A stretch of 41,162 bases of DNA from positions 1-41,162 of the forward strand of contig OZ260670.1 in NCBI GenBank assembly GCA_965240325.2, given 5' to 3'. Positions 24,290-34,900 of this stretch are shown here, one piece after another. The notes under the pieces are model-generated. The model saw only the letters and a program-made list of their open reading frames with translations, ran no database searches and had not been told where the DNA came from. The DNA is from Rebecca billardiae RCC1528. Taxonomy: Eukaryota; Haptophyta. A program made the translations under genes and the position numbers. Within the stretch, counting starts at the first letter, position 1, and each line of letters begins with the position of its first letter.

Positions 24290-26320
24290 CTAATCAAAAC
24301 AAGTAGAAACTAGAAAAAAAGAAAGGCTTAAGGAAACCAATGTAATAAAAGAAAAACCACTATCTATAAAAAGCCCTTGAAAACTTGAAAGCAGCAAAAA
24401 GAAAGCTGAGCTTAGGACAAAGAAAAAAATATAATGGTAAAGTAAGCCCGTCTGATTTTTTGAAAAATTAGAAAGTAAAGATTGCGAAGAAACCAAAGCA
24501 CCGAAAGGACCTAGCTGTTCAATATAACCTTTGTCTAAAGAAAGGAAAGTATATCTGTAGCCTAAAGTCATTAATTTATGAGCAATAAATTCGTTAAAAA
24601 CCTGATCAAAGTGCCATTTTGCGGCTAAAAACTTTTGAGCAGGGATAGCTACAAAGCTAAAGTGTTTAAGTAACATAAAAATATAGCGCTTCCAGACTAA
24701 AGAGTTAGTAGAGCTCAGCAGAGCAAAAGCTAAGAAGAAACCCAGTAGCCCTAAAAAAAAAGGAATATGTTTGAGTAAAACGGGCAAAAACTCTGCCTCT
24801 ACTAGAACTGACGAACTTGGCATAGAGAAGAGAACACCATTCCAGGTATTTGTACCTAAGCCAACGAAAAGCTCTTTAGTAAGAAAACCTACAAAAATGG
24901 CACCGAAAGATAATATGACCAAAGGAAGAGACATAGCCAATGGAGCTTCGTGAGCGCTTTCAACGTATACTTTATAAGAACTACGTGTATTTAAAAAACT
25001 TAAGTGTAACAAACGGTAAGAGTATAGAGAGGTGCAGAGAGCCGCCAGAAGGCCTAAAATATGAGCGAAAGAACCAAACCAAGTGTTATGGGCCAGAGCT
25101 AGCTCAAGAATAGTATCTTTGGAATAGAACCCCGTTAAAAAGGGAAATCCCGTAAGGGCGAGAGAGCCGATTAAGATAAAAGTGTATGTAAAAGAGAAAA
25201 GCTTACCTAAGGCCATTTTTCGCATGTCCTGTTCATCACAGATACCGTGAATGACACAACCTGCACTTAAAAAAAGGAGTGCTTTAAAAAAAGCATGATT
25301 CGCCAAGTGAAAGAAAGCTACCGAATACTGCGACAAACCGCAAGCGAAGACCATGTAACCTAATTGACTACATGTTGAATAAGCAATAACTCGTTTCATG
25401 TCATTTTGTACAAGACCTGTTGAAGCAGCAAAAAAAGCAGTACTTGCACCAACGATACAAAGTATCGAGAGAATTTGTGGGGCTTGCTCGAAGAGAGGAG
25501 CACTTCTTATAATAACAAAAACTCCTGCAGTAACCATGGTAGCCGCATGTATTAACGCAGAAACGGGAGTAGGGCCTTCCATTGCATCAGGAAGCCAAGT
25601 ATGAAGACCTAACTGAGCAGACTTACCTACGGCACCCCAGAAGAGTAAAAAACAGATAACGTCTAAAAAAGAAAAAGAATAACCTAGAAAAGAAAAAAGG
25701 GGGTTCTGCAAAGCACACGCGGAAAGGAAGACAGAGGCATAATCGAGACTATGAAAAAGAACAAAAATCCCACAGAGACCTAAGCAAAGACCCAGATCAC
25801 CCACGCGGTTGACAAGCATAGCTTTTATTGCAGCCTTGTTAGCTTGAATCCGCGTATTCCAAAAACTAATAAGAAGGTACGACACTAGACCTACACCTTC
25901 CCAACCAACAAACATTTGAGCAAAGTTATCGGAAGTAACAAGTAAAAGCATAAAAAAGGTAAACAAAGACAAATAGGACATAAAACGACAAAGGTGTGGA
26001 TCGTTTTCCATATAACTAGTGGCGTAAAGGTGTACTAAAGCAGAGACAGAAGTAACAACGACGAGCATACTAGCGCACAAACAATCAAAAAGAAAACCCC
26101 AAGAGACCACAAAGCTTTCAGCCACCATCCAGTCAACTAACTTTATGGAGCAAAGACTTTGGCAAATGCAAACCTCATAAAAGATGAAAAGTGATAAGAA
26201 TAAAGCCAAGAAAGTGCAAAAAGTAGTAAAAAGGCTAACACCCTGGCGACCAAGGAAGCGGCCACAGGAAGCAGCAACAATGAAGCTAAATAAAGGCAGA
26301 GCTACGACAGAAAGATACAT
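24290..26320 (-). CDS. nad5: NADH dehydrogenase subunit 5
   Basis: The largest complex I membrane subunit, with the lateral helix. About 676 residues and 15 or more helices. Signatures: FVGWEGVGLVSYLLISFW (conserved Glu), GKSAQLGLHTWLPDAMEGPTPVSALIHAATMVTAGV (conserved Lys and His), DMKRVIAYSTCSQLGYM. I chose the Met of MYLSVVALP at 26320; the longer frame (26338) would overlap the nad3 end. Confidence 0.96.
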   Translation of the reverse strand: MYLSVVALPLFSFIVAASCGRFLGRQGVSLFTTFCTFLALFLSLFIFYEVCICQSLCSIKLVDWMVAESFVVSWGFLFDCLCASMLVVVTSVSALVHLYATSYMENDPHLCRFMSYLSLFTFFMLLLVTSDNFAQMFVGWEGVGLVSYLLISFWNTRIQANKAAIKAMLVNRVGDLGLCLGLCGIFVLFHSLDYASVFLSACALQNPLFSFLGYSFSFLDVICFLLFWGAVGKSAQLGLHTWLPDAMEGPTPVSALIHAATMVTAGVFVIIRSAPLFEQAPQILSILCIVGASTAFFAASTGLVQNDMKRVIAYSTCSQLGYMVFACGLSQYSVAFFHLANHAFFKALLFLSAGCVIHGICDEQDMRKMALGKLFSFTYTFILIGSLALTGFPFLTGFYSKDTILELALAHNTWFGSFAHILGLLAALCTSLYSYRLLHLSFLNTRSSYKVYVESAHEAPLAMSLPLVILSFGAIFVGFLTKELFVGLGTNTWNGVLFSMPSSSVLVEAEFLPVLLKHIPFFLGLLGFFLAFALLSSTNSLVWKRYIFMLLKHFSFVAIPAQKFLAAKWHFDQVFNEFIAHKLMTLGYRYTFLSLDKGYIEQLGPFGALVSSQSLLSNFSKNQTGLLYHYIFFFVLSSAFFLLLSSFQGLFIDSGFSFITLVSLSLSFFLVSTCFD

Positions 26321-26328
26321 AAAATAAA

Positions 26329-26688
26329 TTATTCCCACTCAAGAGCGCCTTTTTGCCATTCGAAAACAAACCCTACTGTAAGAATAAACAGAAACAAAAT
26401 CATAGACCAAAAACCAAAAGAACCTATATTTTCTAGAACGAGAGCCCAAGGAAATAAAAAGCTAATCTCTAGATCAAAAATAATGAAAAGGATAGCTACT
26501 AGATAAAATCGAACATCAAACTGGCTTCGAGCATCTTCGAAAGGATTAAAGCCACACTCATAAGCAGAAACTTTTTCCACATCAGCGGAACTGACACTAA
26601 GTAAAAAAGAAAGAACAAAAAGAGCAACAGAAAGAAACAGGCTAAACATCGAAAAAACTAAAAGGGTCGTAAATTCATAAATATACAT
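26329..26688 (-). CDS. nad3: NADH dehydrogenase subunit 3
   Basis: Complex I membrane subunit carrying the TMH1-2 loop that controls the active/deactive switch. It has [43 protein letters not shown], with the loop Cys in place. 119 residues from the Met of MYIYEF. nad5 follows 8 bases downstream. Confidence 0.96.
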   Translation of the reverse strand: MYIYEFTTLLVFSMFSLFLSVALFVLSFLLSVSSADVEKVSAYECGFNPFEDARSQFDVRFYLVAILFIIFDLEISFLFPWALVLENIGSFGFWSMILFLFILTVGFVFEWQKGALEWE

Positions 26689-26742
26689 AAAATAAAGGTA
26701 CAAAAAGCCTGCCAAGAAATCCGAGAATATAAAATGGATTAC

Positions 26743-27076
26743 TTAAATAACCCCTAAAACGAACGTGTGTAAAGTTTGAAGAACACTTTGTGGAAAGATA
26801 CCGAAAAAGAAAACTAGAATTACAAAAGGAAATAAAAGATAAAACTCACGACGAGATATATCAGAAACAGCTAAAACAAACAAGTTTTTAGGATTTCCAA
26901 AAAGTATTCTATTAGCGAGCCAAATAGAATAAGCTGCACCGAAAACTAAACTAAGGGAAGCCAGCAGAGTAGAAAAAGGGTTAGACTGAAACAGGCCGAT
27001 CAATACGAAAAATTCACCGACGAAACTACTTGTGAGAGGAAGACCTAAGTTTGCTAAAGTTAAGGATAGAAATATG
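26743..27076 (-). CDS. nad4: nad4 exon 2
   Basis: C-terminal part of complex I subunit ND4. It starts with the base finishing the Phe codon of exon 1 and then reads IFLSLTLANLGLPLTSSFVGEF, a strong ND4 signature, and runs through the remaining helices to FVLGVI. The first part of this exon lies upstream of the first Met of the open frame, so a naive ORF call would miss about 24 residues. Confidence 0.94.
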
Positions 27077-27991
27077 AGATGGATAGGTAGATCCCTCGCG
27101 GGATTTCCCCCCCGTGAGAACCGTACGTGAGACTTTCACCTCATACGGCTCCGACCCAAAGACTTGGTCGATTAGTCGGCAGCAATAATACCTTCTATTT
27201 TCCAAGCGGCTCTTAATGCTTCATCTTTAGAGTGAGTAGCCTCAGCGTGACAAGGCTTATGAAGTTTTTTTTTCCTCACAAGTAAAAAGTCATTTGCATT
27301 AAAAGCCCTAACAATCGAAAGTTGAAGTTTGCGCAAGCCAAAATGTGCCTTACGTCAATTAATAGAATCCCAGAGTAGGGATAATTGAGTTTTAATCATA
27401 AAATTGAATGACCGCTACCCATATTAGTCTCGTACACTTGATAACTATTAATCCCTCTAACTCGGAGGTTTTCGCTTTGTAGCCTCATAGGCAAGTCAGC
27501 AAGCCTCTCGGCCAGGGCAAATTTTGAACCCTTATCCTTTCGATTAAAGAAAGGCATTCGCTTTTTACCCGTTCTTTTACCCAGTGTCATATAAGATTAG
27601 ATTGCTCCAACCCGAGTCGTTGAGGACTGACAGTGGGCTTACCAAGTTCTACAATAGTTACCAATAAAATCCCCTTAGCTGCCCTCTCTACACCGGCGAT
27701 ATCGTCAAGACTAAACAGGGGACAGCCTAACCCCTGTTCCTATCGCGATCCCATAAAATACTAGAGTATGAGATTTCCCTCTAACGATGCGTGAATTACG
27801 AGGGTTCGCTTCCGCTCAGCATAGGGATTGAGCCTAGCACTACTAACCCCACCTAGTTAGGGGCTAGAGTTACTTTGTCAGTAGAGCTTCAGACCACCGG
27901 ATTACTCCAGTCGCATGTCTACCTAGGCTTATCCCAGTCAAGAAAGGATAGCAGATTTAACTGCATTAACTATTGCAACTTCTTGTCGCAC
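27077..27991 (-). mobile_element. group II intron of nad4 (ORF-less sibling C)
   Basis: A 915-nt sibling of the introns in cox1 and cox3. GTGCGAC start, domain V at 27118-27151, frame-defined end CCATCT. The EBS1 loop is TTAGGCTGT; AGGCTG (27728-27723) pairs at all six positions with the nad4 exon end TAGCTT (two G-U pairs). The internal open frame is stopped earlier than in the siblings. Confidence 0.9.
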
Positions 27992-29100
27992 AAGCTAAAA
28001 AGAGGCATGGTTTGAACTAGACCGCCGTAGCTTCGGACTAATCTTGTGTGGAAGCGGTCATATAAAACGCCTACACAAAGAAAAAGTGCGCTTGAAACAA
28101 GACCATGGCTTAGCATAAGAAAAATACTACCTTCCAAGCCTAGAGCGTTTGCCGAAAAAATACCTAGAGTGACAAAGCCCATGTGAGCTACCGAAGAATA
28201 AGCAATAATTTTCTTTAAGTCTACCTGTTGTAAAGTAGAAAGAGAGGCATAAATAATACTCAGAATACTAAGAGTGAATATAAAAGGTGTAAAGAAAGCA
28301 TTGGCCACAGGAAAAAGGGTAAGAGAGAAGCGAAGAAACCCATAACCGCCAAGCTTTAATAGAATACCAGCTAAAATAACAGAACCTGCGGTAGGTGCTT
28401 CAACATGAGCTTCGGGCAACCAGACATGAAAAGGAAACATAGGGATTTTAATAGCAAAAGAAAGAAAAAACCCTAACCATAAAAAGATTTGAGTTTGGAA
28501 ACTGAAGGAGGTACGAAATAATATTTCTAGATCGGTAGTGCCCGAAATATACCACATGTAGAGAATAGCGATAAGCATAAAAACAGAACCTAAAAGAGTA
28601 TATAAAAAGAGTTGAAAAGCAGCATTCATTCTTCGCGATCTAGAGCCCCACACACCGACAATGAAGAACATAGGTAAAAGTGTAGCCTCGAAAGCAATGT
28701 AAAAAAGAAGAGTATCTAACAGGCAAAAAACGGCAATTAAAAAAGATTCCAAAAGCAGCAATGAAACAAAATAGCCTTTTGAGTACGTTTTTACAGCAGA
28801 CCAAGCTGTTAAGACACACACAGGAATTAAAAAAGCTGTAAGTACGATGAGATATAGCGAAAGACCATCTATACCAATAGCAAAACGAAAAACAGGTGCT
28901 AAACTCCAAGAGAAATATTCTACGAACTGGAAACCTTGAGCACTTTCATCAAAAGCAATTAGTAGATGAGCAGAAAGGAAAAATACTAAAAGAGAGATGA
29001 ATAGGGCGAAAAGCCGAAGAGCTTTTTCGTTGCTGGAATTAAAAAAAGAAAGAATAAAAGCACCAAAGAAAGGCAAAAGAATTAGTTGTGACAAAACCAC
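27992..29100 (-). CDS. nad4: nad4 exon 1
   Basis: N-terminal three quarters of ND4, an antiporter-like proton-pumping subunit of complex I. It has AFEATLLPMFFIVGVWGSR (key Glu), AIKIPMFPFHVWLPEAHVEAPTAGSVILAGILLKLGGYG, and KKIIAYSSVAHMGFVTLG. No ATG lies near the expected N-terminus; the nearest candidate is GTG at 29100, 14 bases after trnL(UAG), giving a 480-residue protein with exon 2. The ATG-led frame from 29202 runs through the tRNA and is not real. Confidence 0.9.
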
Positions 29101-29114
29101 GATTGTGAGAAAAT

Positions 29115-29196
29115 TTTTGAAGAGGAGATTTGAACTCCTACCCGAGAAAGGATTGGAACCTAAACCCAACGTGTCTACCAATTCCACCACTTCAAA
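29115..29196 (-). tRNA. trnL(uag): tRNA-Leu (UAG)
   Basis: Acceptor TTTGAAG pairs with CTTCAAA; anticodon loop TTTAGGT gives UAG; long variable arm. Confidence 0.94.
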
Positions 29197-29249
29197 CGAC
29201 AAAAAGAATTGTTCCTACCTTTTAGATAAAAAAGAAAGTTTTTTGAGAA

Positions 29250-29480
29250 TTAGAAAGCGAAAAGAATCAAAAAGGCCATCATAAGAGCAAAAAGTGCGAT
29301 AGCTTCTGTTAATGCGAACCCAAGAATGGCGTAAGCAAAAAGTTGTTTTGTTAAGTTAGGGTTACGTGCCGTAGCCGTAACAAGAGAAGCAAAAACGGTA
29401 CCAATACCAGCACCTACACCCGCAAGTGCAATAGTAGCAAGACCAGCTCCAACTAATTTAGCAGATTGTAATAACACCAT
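29250..29480 (-). CDS. atp9: ATP synthase subunit 9 (c ring)
   Basis: Proton-carrying c-ring subunit of F0. 76 residues in two helices joined by the polar [10 protein letters not shown] loop. The proton-binding Glu is at about residue 59 in [14 protein letters not shown]. Confidence 0.98.
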   Translation of the reverse strand: MVLLQSAKLVGAGLATIALAGVGAGIGTVFASLVTATARNPNLTKQLFAYAILGFALTEAIALFALMMAFLILFAF

Positions 29481-29488
29481 AAACTCCG

Positions 29489-30259
29489 CTAGTGTAGAGC
29501 AATTGCGTCATTAAAATAGATACATGAAAGAACTGTAAAGACATAAGCCTGTAAACACGCAACGCCTAGCTCAAGACCAATAATAGGAACGATAACTAAA
29601 AAAGGCAAGAAGTGTAAAATCATCAAACCAGTACTTTGACCATTAGTAAACATAGCCCAGCTGAAGCCTGCTAGAATTTTTAATAAAGTATGGCCCGCCA
29701 TCATATTAGCGAAAAGTCGAATAGCTAGACTAAGAACACGAAAAACATAAGAGACCAGCTCGATTAATACTAAGAAAGGTGCCATAAATAAAGGACAACC
29801 CCCTGGAAGGAATAGACCTAAAAACTCAATACCATGAATACGAATACCTACGATATTAATAGCAGTGAAAACGGCTAAAGCTATTGAAAAAGTAACGATA
29901 AGATGGCTAGTTATTGTAAAAGAATAAGGAACCATACCCACAAGGTTTGAAAAGAGAATAAAAGAAAAGATAGTGAAAATTAAAGGGAAGAGACTTAAGC
30001 TGTGCTTGCGTATATTTTCTGTAGCTAAGCTTAAAGCGAAAGAATAAATGTTTTCAAAAATAATTTGTATAGAAAAAGGAACTAAACGAGCTTTGTAACA
30101 AGAAGAGATCGCCAGAAAAAAGCTTAGGAAAACAGCAATTAATGTAAGCAACGTAGAGTTTGTAAATGAAAAATCAAAAGGTCCTACAGACATAGGAATA
30201 ATACGAAGTATTTGAAATTGCTCAAGAGGTGAAAAAAAAATCACAGTTAAAAAAATCAA
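29489..30259 (-). CDS. atp6: ATP synthase subunit 6 (a)
   Basis: Proton-channel a subunit of F0. [13 protein letters not shown] at the start and [21 protein letters not shown], with the essential Arg, in the fourth to fifth helix; a C-terminal helix follows. 256 residues. atp9 starts 8 bases downstream. A second possible start (MSVGPFDF) would drop the conserved SPLEQF, so I keep the first Met. Confidence 0.96.
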   Translation of the reverse strand: MIFLTVIFFSPLEQFQILRIIPMSVGPFDFSFTNSTLLTLIAVFLSFFLAISSCYKARLVPFSIQIIFENIYSFALSLATENIRKHSLSLFPLIFTIFSFILFSNLVGMVPYSFTITSHLIVTFSIALAVFTAINIVGIRIHGIEFLGLFLPGGCPLFMAPFLVLIELVSYVFRVLSLAIRLFANMMAGHTLLKILAGFSWAMFTNGQSTGLMILHFLPFLVIVPIIGLELGVACLQAYVFTVLSCIYFNDAIALH

Positions 30260-30262
30260 AAA

Positions 30263-30346
30263 TACTCACTGCCGGGATTGAACCGGCAACTCAAAGATGA
30301 GTACAGGTTTTAAGCCTGACGTGTTTACCTATTTCACCAAGTGAGC
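30263..30346 (-). tRNA. trnL(uaa): tRNA-Leu (UAA)
   Basis: Acceptor GCTCACT pairs with AGTGAGT; loop CTTAAAA gives UAA; long variable arm. Confidence 0.94.
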
Positions 30347-30352
30347 ATACAA

Positions 30353-30428
30353 ATACGAGGGCGGGATTTGAACCCACGACTTTCGGATCATGAGCCCGAT
30401 GAGCTTAACCAGACTGCTCTACCTCGTT
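30353..30428 (-). tRNA. trnfM(cau): initiator-like tRNA-Met (CAU)
   Basis: Loop CTCATGA gives CAU. The first acceptor pair is an A-A mismatch (AACGAGG against CCTCGTA), a mark of bacterial-type initiator tRNAs, and the anticodon stem ends in G-rich pairs. Its 5' 24 bases overlap the end of orf137. Confidence 0.8.
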
Positions 30429-30818
30429 AAGTATTGATCTAACAGAACGGGGACGGTATAGCTTTTTAGCTAAGTACCTTCCAGGGATAAAAATAAAAGG
30501 AAATGTTTCTATTTTAAAGCTACCAACCTTAATATCTAAACGGTTTCCAAAAGAAAGATTTACAAAGAGAGTATCAGCTAAAAAGAAAAAAAAGGATTTC
30601 GAGCGCAATGATCTATAGTAAAGAATCGAATTGTTTCGGCCCCGATATGGCAAATACCCAAAGGATTTTTTGAACTGAGTGCCAAACCCCAACCCTTTAG
30701 AAAAACCGAGAATACTAACAGAAGGAATAAAAAAAAGCTGAAAAGGGCTTTTAATACCGCGAAATCGTTGAGTAAAATCATAAGAACTAGATAAGTTTAA
30801 ATTTTTTCTATATCGCAT
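30405..30818 (-). CDS. orf137, unidentified basic protein
   Basis: A 137-residue frame, strongly basic (many Arg/Lys and aromatics), placed between trnI(CAU) and the initiator trnM. I do not recognise it. Its composition and position would suit a fast-evolving ribosomal protein (rps4 or rps8 were considered, but no family motif aligns). The last eight codons (NEVEQSG and the TAA stop) lie inside the initiator tRNA, so mRNA and tRNA could not both come intact from one transcript. There is no ATG alternative that avoids this at the 3' end. Confidence 0.5.
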   Translation of the reverse strand: MRYRKNLNLSSSYDFTQRFRGIKSPFQLFFIPSVSILGFSKGLGFGTQFKKSFGYLPYRGRNNSILYYRSLRSKSFFFFLADTLFVNLSFGNRLDIKVGSFKIETFPFIFIPGRYLAKKLYRPRSVRSILNEVEQSG

Positions 30819-30840
30819 GGCTTTTTATAAAAACTAAAAG

Positions 30841-30913
30841 TAAACCTGGTAGGATTTGAACCTACAACTGTTCCATTATGAGCGGAAGGCTCTAACCATT
30901 AAGCTACAGGTTT
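30841..30913 (-). tRNA. trnI(cau): third CAU tRNA, probably tRNA-Ile (CAU)
   Basis: Acceptor AAACCTG pairs with CAGGTTT; loop CTCATAA gives CAU. Since an elongator and an initiator Met tRNA are already present, this one is most likely the lysidine-modified tRNA-Ile that reads AUA. That is an inference from number and not from a direct identity test. Confidence 0.75.
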
Positions 30914-31148
30914 AGAAAAAGGAGTAGGAGCTAGATAAAAAGTAGCGTAGGTGGCAAATAAGATTTAGAAAGCAGAAAGCCCCCTTGACGATAAGGCATT
31001 TTTTTTTCCCTTATTACATGTCATCTCAAAAATTCGTATTGGCCGGGTATGGGTCAGCTTTTATGAAAAAAAGAGGTTACCTGCAAGTAATATTACTTAT
31101 CTTGACCTTTTCCCTAGATAGGTGAACCGAAAGCATGAAGGTTTCAAA
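30914..31148. other. non-coding left flank of the plasmid-like insertion
   Basis: 235 bases without a recognisable gene. AT-rich, with a short A/T run at 31000-31012. No tRNA-Cys or promoter motif could be found. With 36593-36845 on the other side it probably made up the original spacer between trnS(UGA) and trnI(CAU). Confidence 0.5.
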
Positions 31149-31345
31149 CTTTGCCTTTGGGTAAAGTCTTAACAAAGACAATGTTGCAGAATATAAAGCT
31201 TCTTCTTAAGGAATTTTTCGTCAAACGTTTTTAACGCGACAAGACGATTAAGGTAGCGTATGGTCTAACGTCTGATCACGTTCTAGACATACTTGCTGAT
31301 ATTGAAAAATCCGAGAGCAAGGACCGCAAGCTAACTTCGATTTGT
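31149..31345. repeat. left terminal inverted repeat copy
   Basis: Contains the plus-strand string GCTTCTTCTTAAGGAATTTT and the core GTCTGATCACGTTCTAGACA; both occur as reverse complements at 36297-36485. This copy has lost about a dozen bases after CAAACGTTTTT. Confidence 0.85.
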
Positions 31346-31740
31346 TAAGACCTTGTCAAGGCTCTTGTGAGGCGGAAACTTGAATGAGAAAGCAATTGTC
31401 AAGTCTTTGTTAAGACTTTACTTAAGACCTTACTTTGTCTAATTCGCAAATCAGATACCTTAGGTAAAGAAAACAAGGGACGCAAATTCAAAGAGTCTTG
31501 ACAGAGAGACTCTTGCTTTCAAGTGTTGGGATTGGGAAGGAGAAATCCGGGTTCCAACTCAGCTTTGACCTAGTGACCTAGAGCAAGAATGAGAAAGCAA
31601 TTGTCAAGTCTTTGTTAAGACTTTACTTAAGCCTTTACCTTTACTTAAGACCTTACTTTGTCTTTGTTAAGACCTTGTCAAGGCTCTTGTGAGGCGGAAA
31701 CTTGAATGAGAAAGCAATTGTCAAGTCTTTGTTAAGACTC
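31341..31740. repeat. tandem-like repeats with AAGTCTTTGTTAAGACTT units
   Basis: Three copies (31341-31440, 31587-31665, 31663-31738) of a unit holding AAAGCAATTGTCAAGTCTTT. Each unit contains the near-palindrome AAGTCTTTGTTAAGACTT. The stretch 31441-31499 is the inverse of 31735-31796, so this segment could fold into a long hairpin. No gene is seen. Confidence 0.8.
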
Positions 31741-31746
31741 TTTGTT

Positions 31747-31998
31747 TGAATTTGCGTCCCTTGTTTTCTTTACCTAAGGTATCTGATTTGCGAATTATCG
31801 ATATCAGCAAGTATGTCTAGAACAAGTATGTCTAGAACGTGATCAGACGTTGGGCCATACGCTAACCTCAATCGTCTTGTCGCGTAAATTCTCTAGTTCT
31901 TCTTTATTGGCTTAAAACCTCAAGATTTTAAGGAAATTCGCAAACGGGCTAAGTTTTACTCTTAGCTGCCCGAGTAAAACATGTGGTCGCTTTGCATA
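31747..31998. repeat. inner direct copy of the right-hand repeat
   Basis: Matches 36250-36592 in the same orientation, with gaps: the GATTTGCGAATT segment, then GTATGTCTAGAACGTGATCA, then TTCTCTAGTTCTTCTTTATT, ending with AACATGTGGTCGCTTTGCAT. The last part overlaps the 3' end of the rpo reading frame (DHMFYSGS and stop). A 16-base piece, CAAGTATGTCTAGAAC, is repeated in tandem at 31809-31838. Confidence 0.8.
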
Positions 31999-34900
31999 AT
32001 GTCCTTTTGAACTTGAGGATCTTTAAGGTCAAGGAACTGGTTATTGTCTCTTAAGCGTCTCTGCAACTTATGAAATTCTTCTTTAAGAATTTCTAGCTCT
32101 TCTCTGTGTTCCTTACAAGTAGCATTTCTTAAGTTTTCATTAAAAAGGTTCTCTATAAAGTCAAAGCTAGAGAAGGTTTCTATGTATAACTTTTTCAGCA
32201 TCTGTATTACGAAATTACCGTCGTTCGGGTGTGTTAAAAAGGCGTCGTGTACTGTAAGCAGAATCTTACTTTTTTTTTTATAATATAGAGCAGTAGCAGC
32301 TCTTACAAAGTAAGAATCTATAGAATGAATGAAATTACTAGGGCTTGCTATTCCTTGTTGTGTACTGACGATAAAAGCGCCAGTTTCTGTTCTTTTTACA
32401 CTTTTTAACTTTAGTCTTTGTCTACCTCTGTAACTTACCAGACGGTAGCTTTCGTCTTGTTTGATATAAGCGAAAGACCCTTGGGTACCACAAGGATGGG
32501 CATAGCAAAAGTTTTTGGTGTATTTAATAGAAAGATCTGCTATCCCTTTAATAATACGTAAGCCCGCATTCGTGGCAGGAGAAATAGAAAGAAGAGAAAT
32601 ATGGAGGACTTTTGCAAGAGCTTCGACCATATCTGGATCATACCTATCTAATATGTTTTTTTCATTCAGGTATTCGTAAATTTTGCCTATCAAGCCTTTA
32701 AGGCCCATCGAATAAAAAAAGGGCATAACTGACCCTTTTGCAAAATCTCGACACTCTAGCATCTCAAAAATGGCTTTGAGGTCGTCTGCTTTATGAAGCA
32801 AAGTTTTCAAACAAGATGCTTTAGCTGCACTAAGGGTTTTAGTTATACGCCGAGGTTTTCGCGGCTGTTTTTTTAGTCTAAAATCTTGTACACAGATATC
32901 GTCATAAGGGGACGATTCAGGTACGTATCCTTGTTTGTCGGGCAGGTTGAGGACAGTGTTTAAGAGAGCAATAGCTCCAGTACTCCAAATTTTATAAATA
33001 TCATTTCTTTCCCCTTTAGAAAGGGCATTTGTCATTTCAGCCAGTTTTTTGTCGCCAAAGCAAAGAGACGCAATCGTAGGGCCACTAGCTGTTTGATCAT
33101 TCTCCGAAAGCAAAGAGGTACTTGCTTTACCACAACGAATCTTTTCGTTTACGACACCAGCAATTCTGCGCACAGAAAATTTAAGATGGTCTTCTTCCTT
33201 CATTTTTGTGAACTTTTCATAGTCTTCTTTTGAAAGACTATTATTGGTATCGCCAAACTTATAGAAATTTACATAACGGTTCATTATTTCGAGATGTTTG
33301 CTTCGGGTAAGTCCTTTGTAAAAACTTTCTGCAAGAACTAGCATTAGAGTTTCCATTCCAGACTCATCTAGTTGTTGACTATCAGAAAGAACTAAAAGAG
33401 ACCTTAAGGTCGAATGGGAAACTTTTGTGACCCCTTTTGAACTGTGATATATCCTTCCACGAAAATCCACCAATGCCGGGTAGTAAAAGGTAATGTCATT
33501 AAAAAACTTAAAAAAGAAAAGCTTGAGGTATTCGTCGATGTATTTTCTTAAAGACAGCTGGCTTACTACTTTGTGATTTATAGGTTTAAAATTACGCAAG
33601 AGCTCGAACTTTTTGACACATAAACGATCTCGAGGATCTGGGGAGTTTGTTTTTACTTGAAGGAATTGTTCACTACGAGAGCTTATAACCTTTTTGTTAA
33701 TTTGTAAAAGTGCATCCTCCTGAGAAATAACTTCACCAGAGCTTTCTAGAAAAAGGTGGGCTTCGTCATTTTTGTTAATAAAGTTAAAGTACTCCGAACT
33801 AAATTTTCTGTAGCACTCTGCTGTTAGATCTTCTTCGACTTTCAACAATTCATTTTTAAGCTCAGCATGCTTTGCTTTTAATTTTTGAAACTCTATGTCC
33901 GGCAATAACCCTAGCTCCTTACGTATTCTCGGGTCAGAAAAGTCTACCTTCTTTTCTAATCTAAAACCAAAAGCTTGAGTCCGATTTATAGCGGATAAAG
34001 CCTCCTCACTAAAAACAATCGAGGAAGTACCATTTTGTATTGGTTTAACCAAGGATACTTTACTTCTATTCAATAAATACCCACCACAGAACGCCCCAGG
34101 TTTAGGAAAGACTCTTTTCCAATCTGCGGGTGGTGAAACCATGGGTAGTTTAGTGAAAACCGTCAAACGGTCAATAAGAGAGGAGATTTCCAAATAGATC
34201 CCACTAGAATTATAGGCTGTATCGGAGATACTAATAGCAGAATATTTGTTTTTAAAAGAAGGGTAGACGTCCGTATCTACGAGAACTTTCTTTTGATCGA
34301 AAACGCCTATTTTAGGAAACTCTCCTTGGTCTTTAATTAAGTTATCTAAAAACCCTGCCGAGATATTAAAGAAAGAAAGATCAACTATCCTAGATAGAGA
34401 ATTTGAATCAAAATATTTTCTCTTCTCAGGAGGCAAAAACAAACCAAGCCTTTCGGTAGATTGAAGAATAGCTTTATTTCTAATTAAAATTTCTTCAGCT
34501 ACACTAGAACAATAAGTGATTTCCAATTGACGGAAAAGGAAATCCTTTACGAAATGATTTAGACTAAAGCCTACTACATTTTTTCTAAACATTACAAAGT
34601 AATGGCGAGCAAGCAAGTTGACCGCAAATACATCTAATTCAGAAGTTTCGAAATTTTCCAGGCTTGCAAAACTTTTGTTTTTTACAAGCTTTGTATTGTA
34701 GTAGTTTGCAAAGTAAATTTTTAGGAAGTGACTCATACTTAAGTTGTCTTTGACTATTATATCACTCCATTTTATGAAGCGAAGGCTTGCAATAGCAAGG
34801 GAAACCTCCGTACTGTCTTTAATAACTTTAGAAACTTCATTAATTACTCTACTAGTAGAGACTGCTGGAATCAGCATGTCCGAGTAGGCCGTTGGAAAGA

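Noticed and set aside
30914-31148. A hidden tRNA-Cys in the left flank
   Set aside because: No GCA loop with flanking stems and no TTCRANT T-loop were found on either strand.
31250-31310. CRISPR-like direct repeats at the polymerase element
   Set aside because: Copies are few, differ in length and orientation, lack regular spacers, and are explained by terminal inverted repeats.
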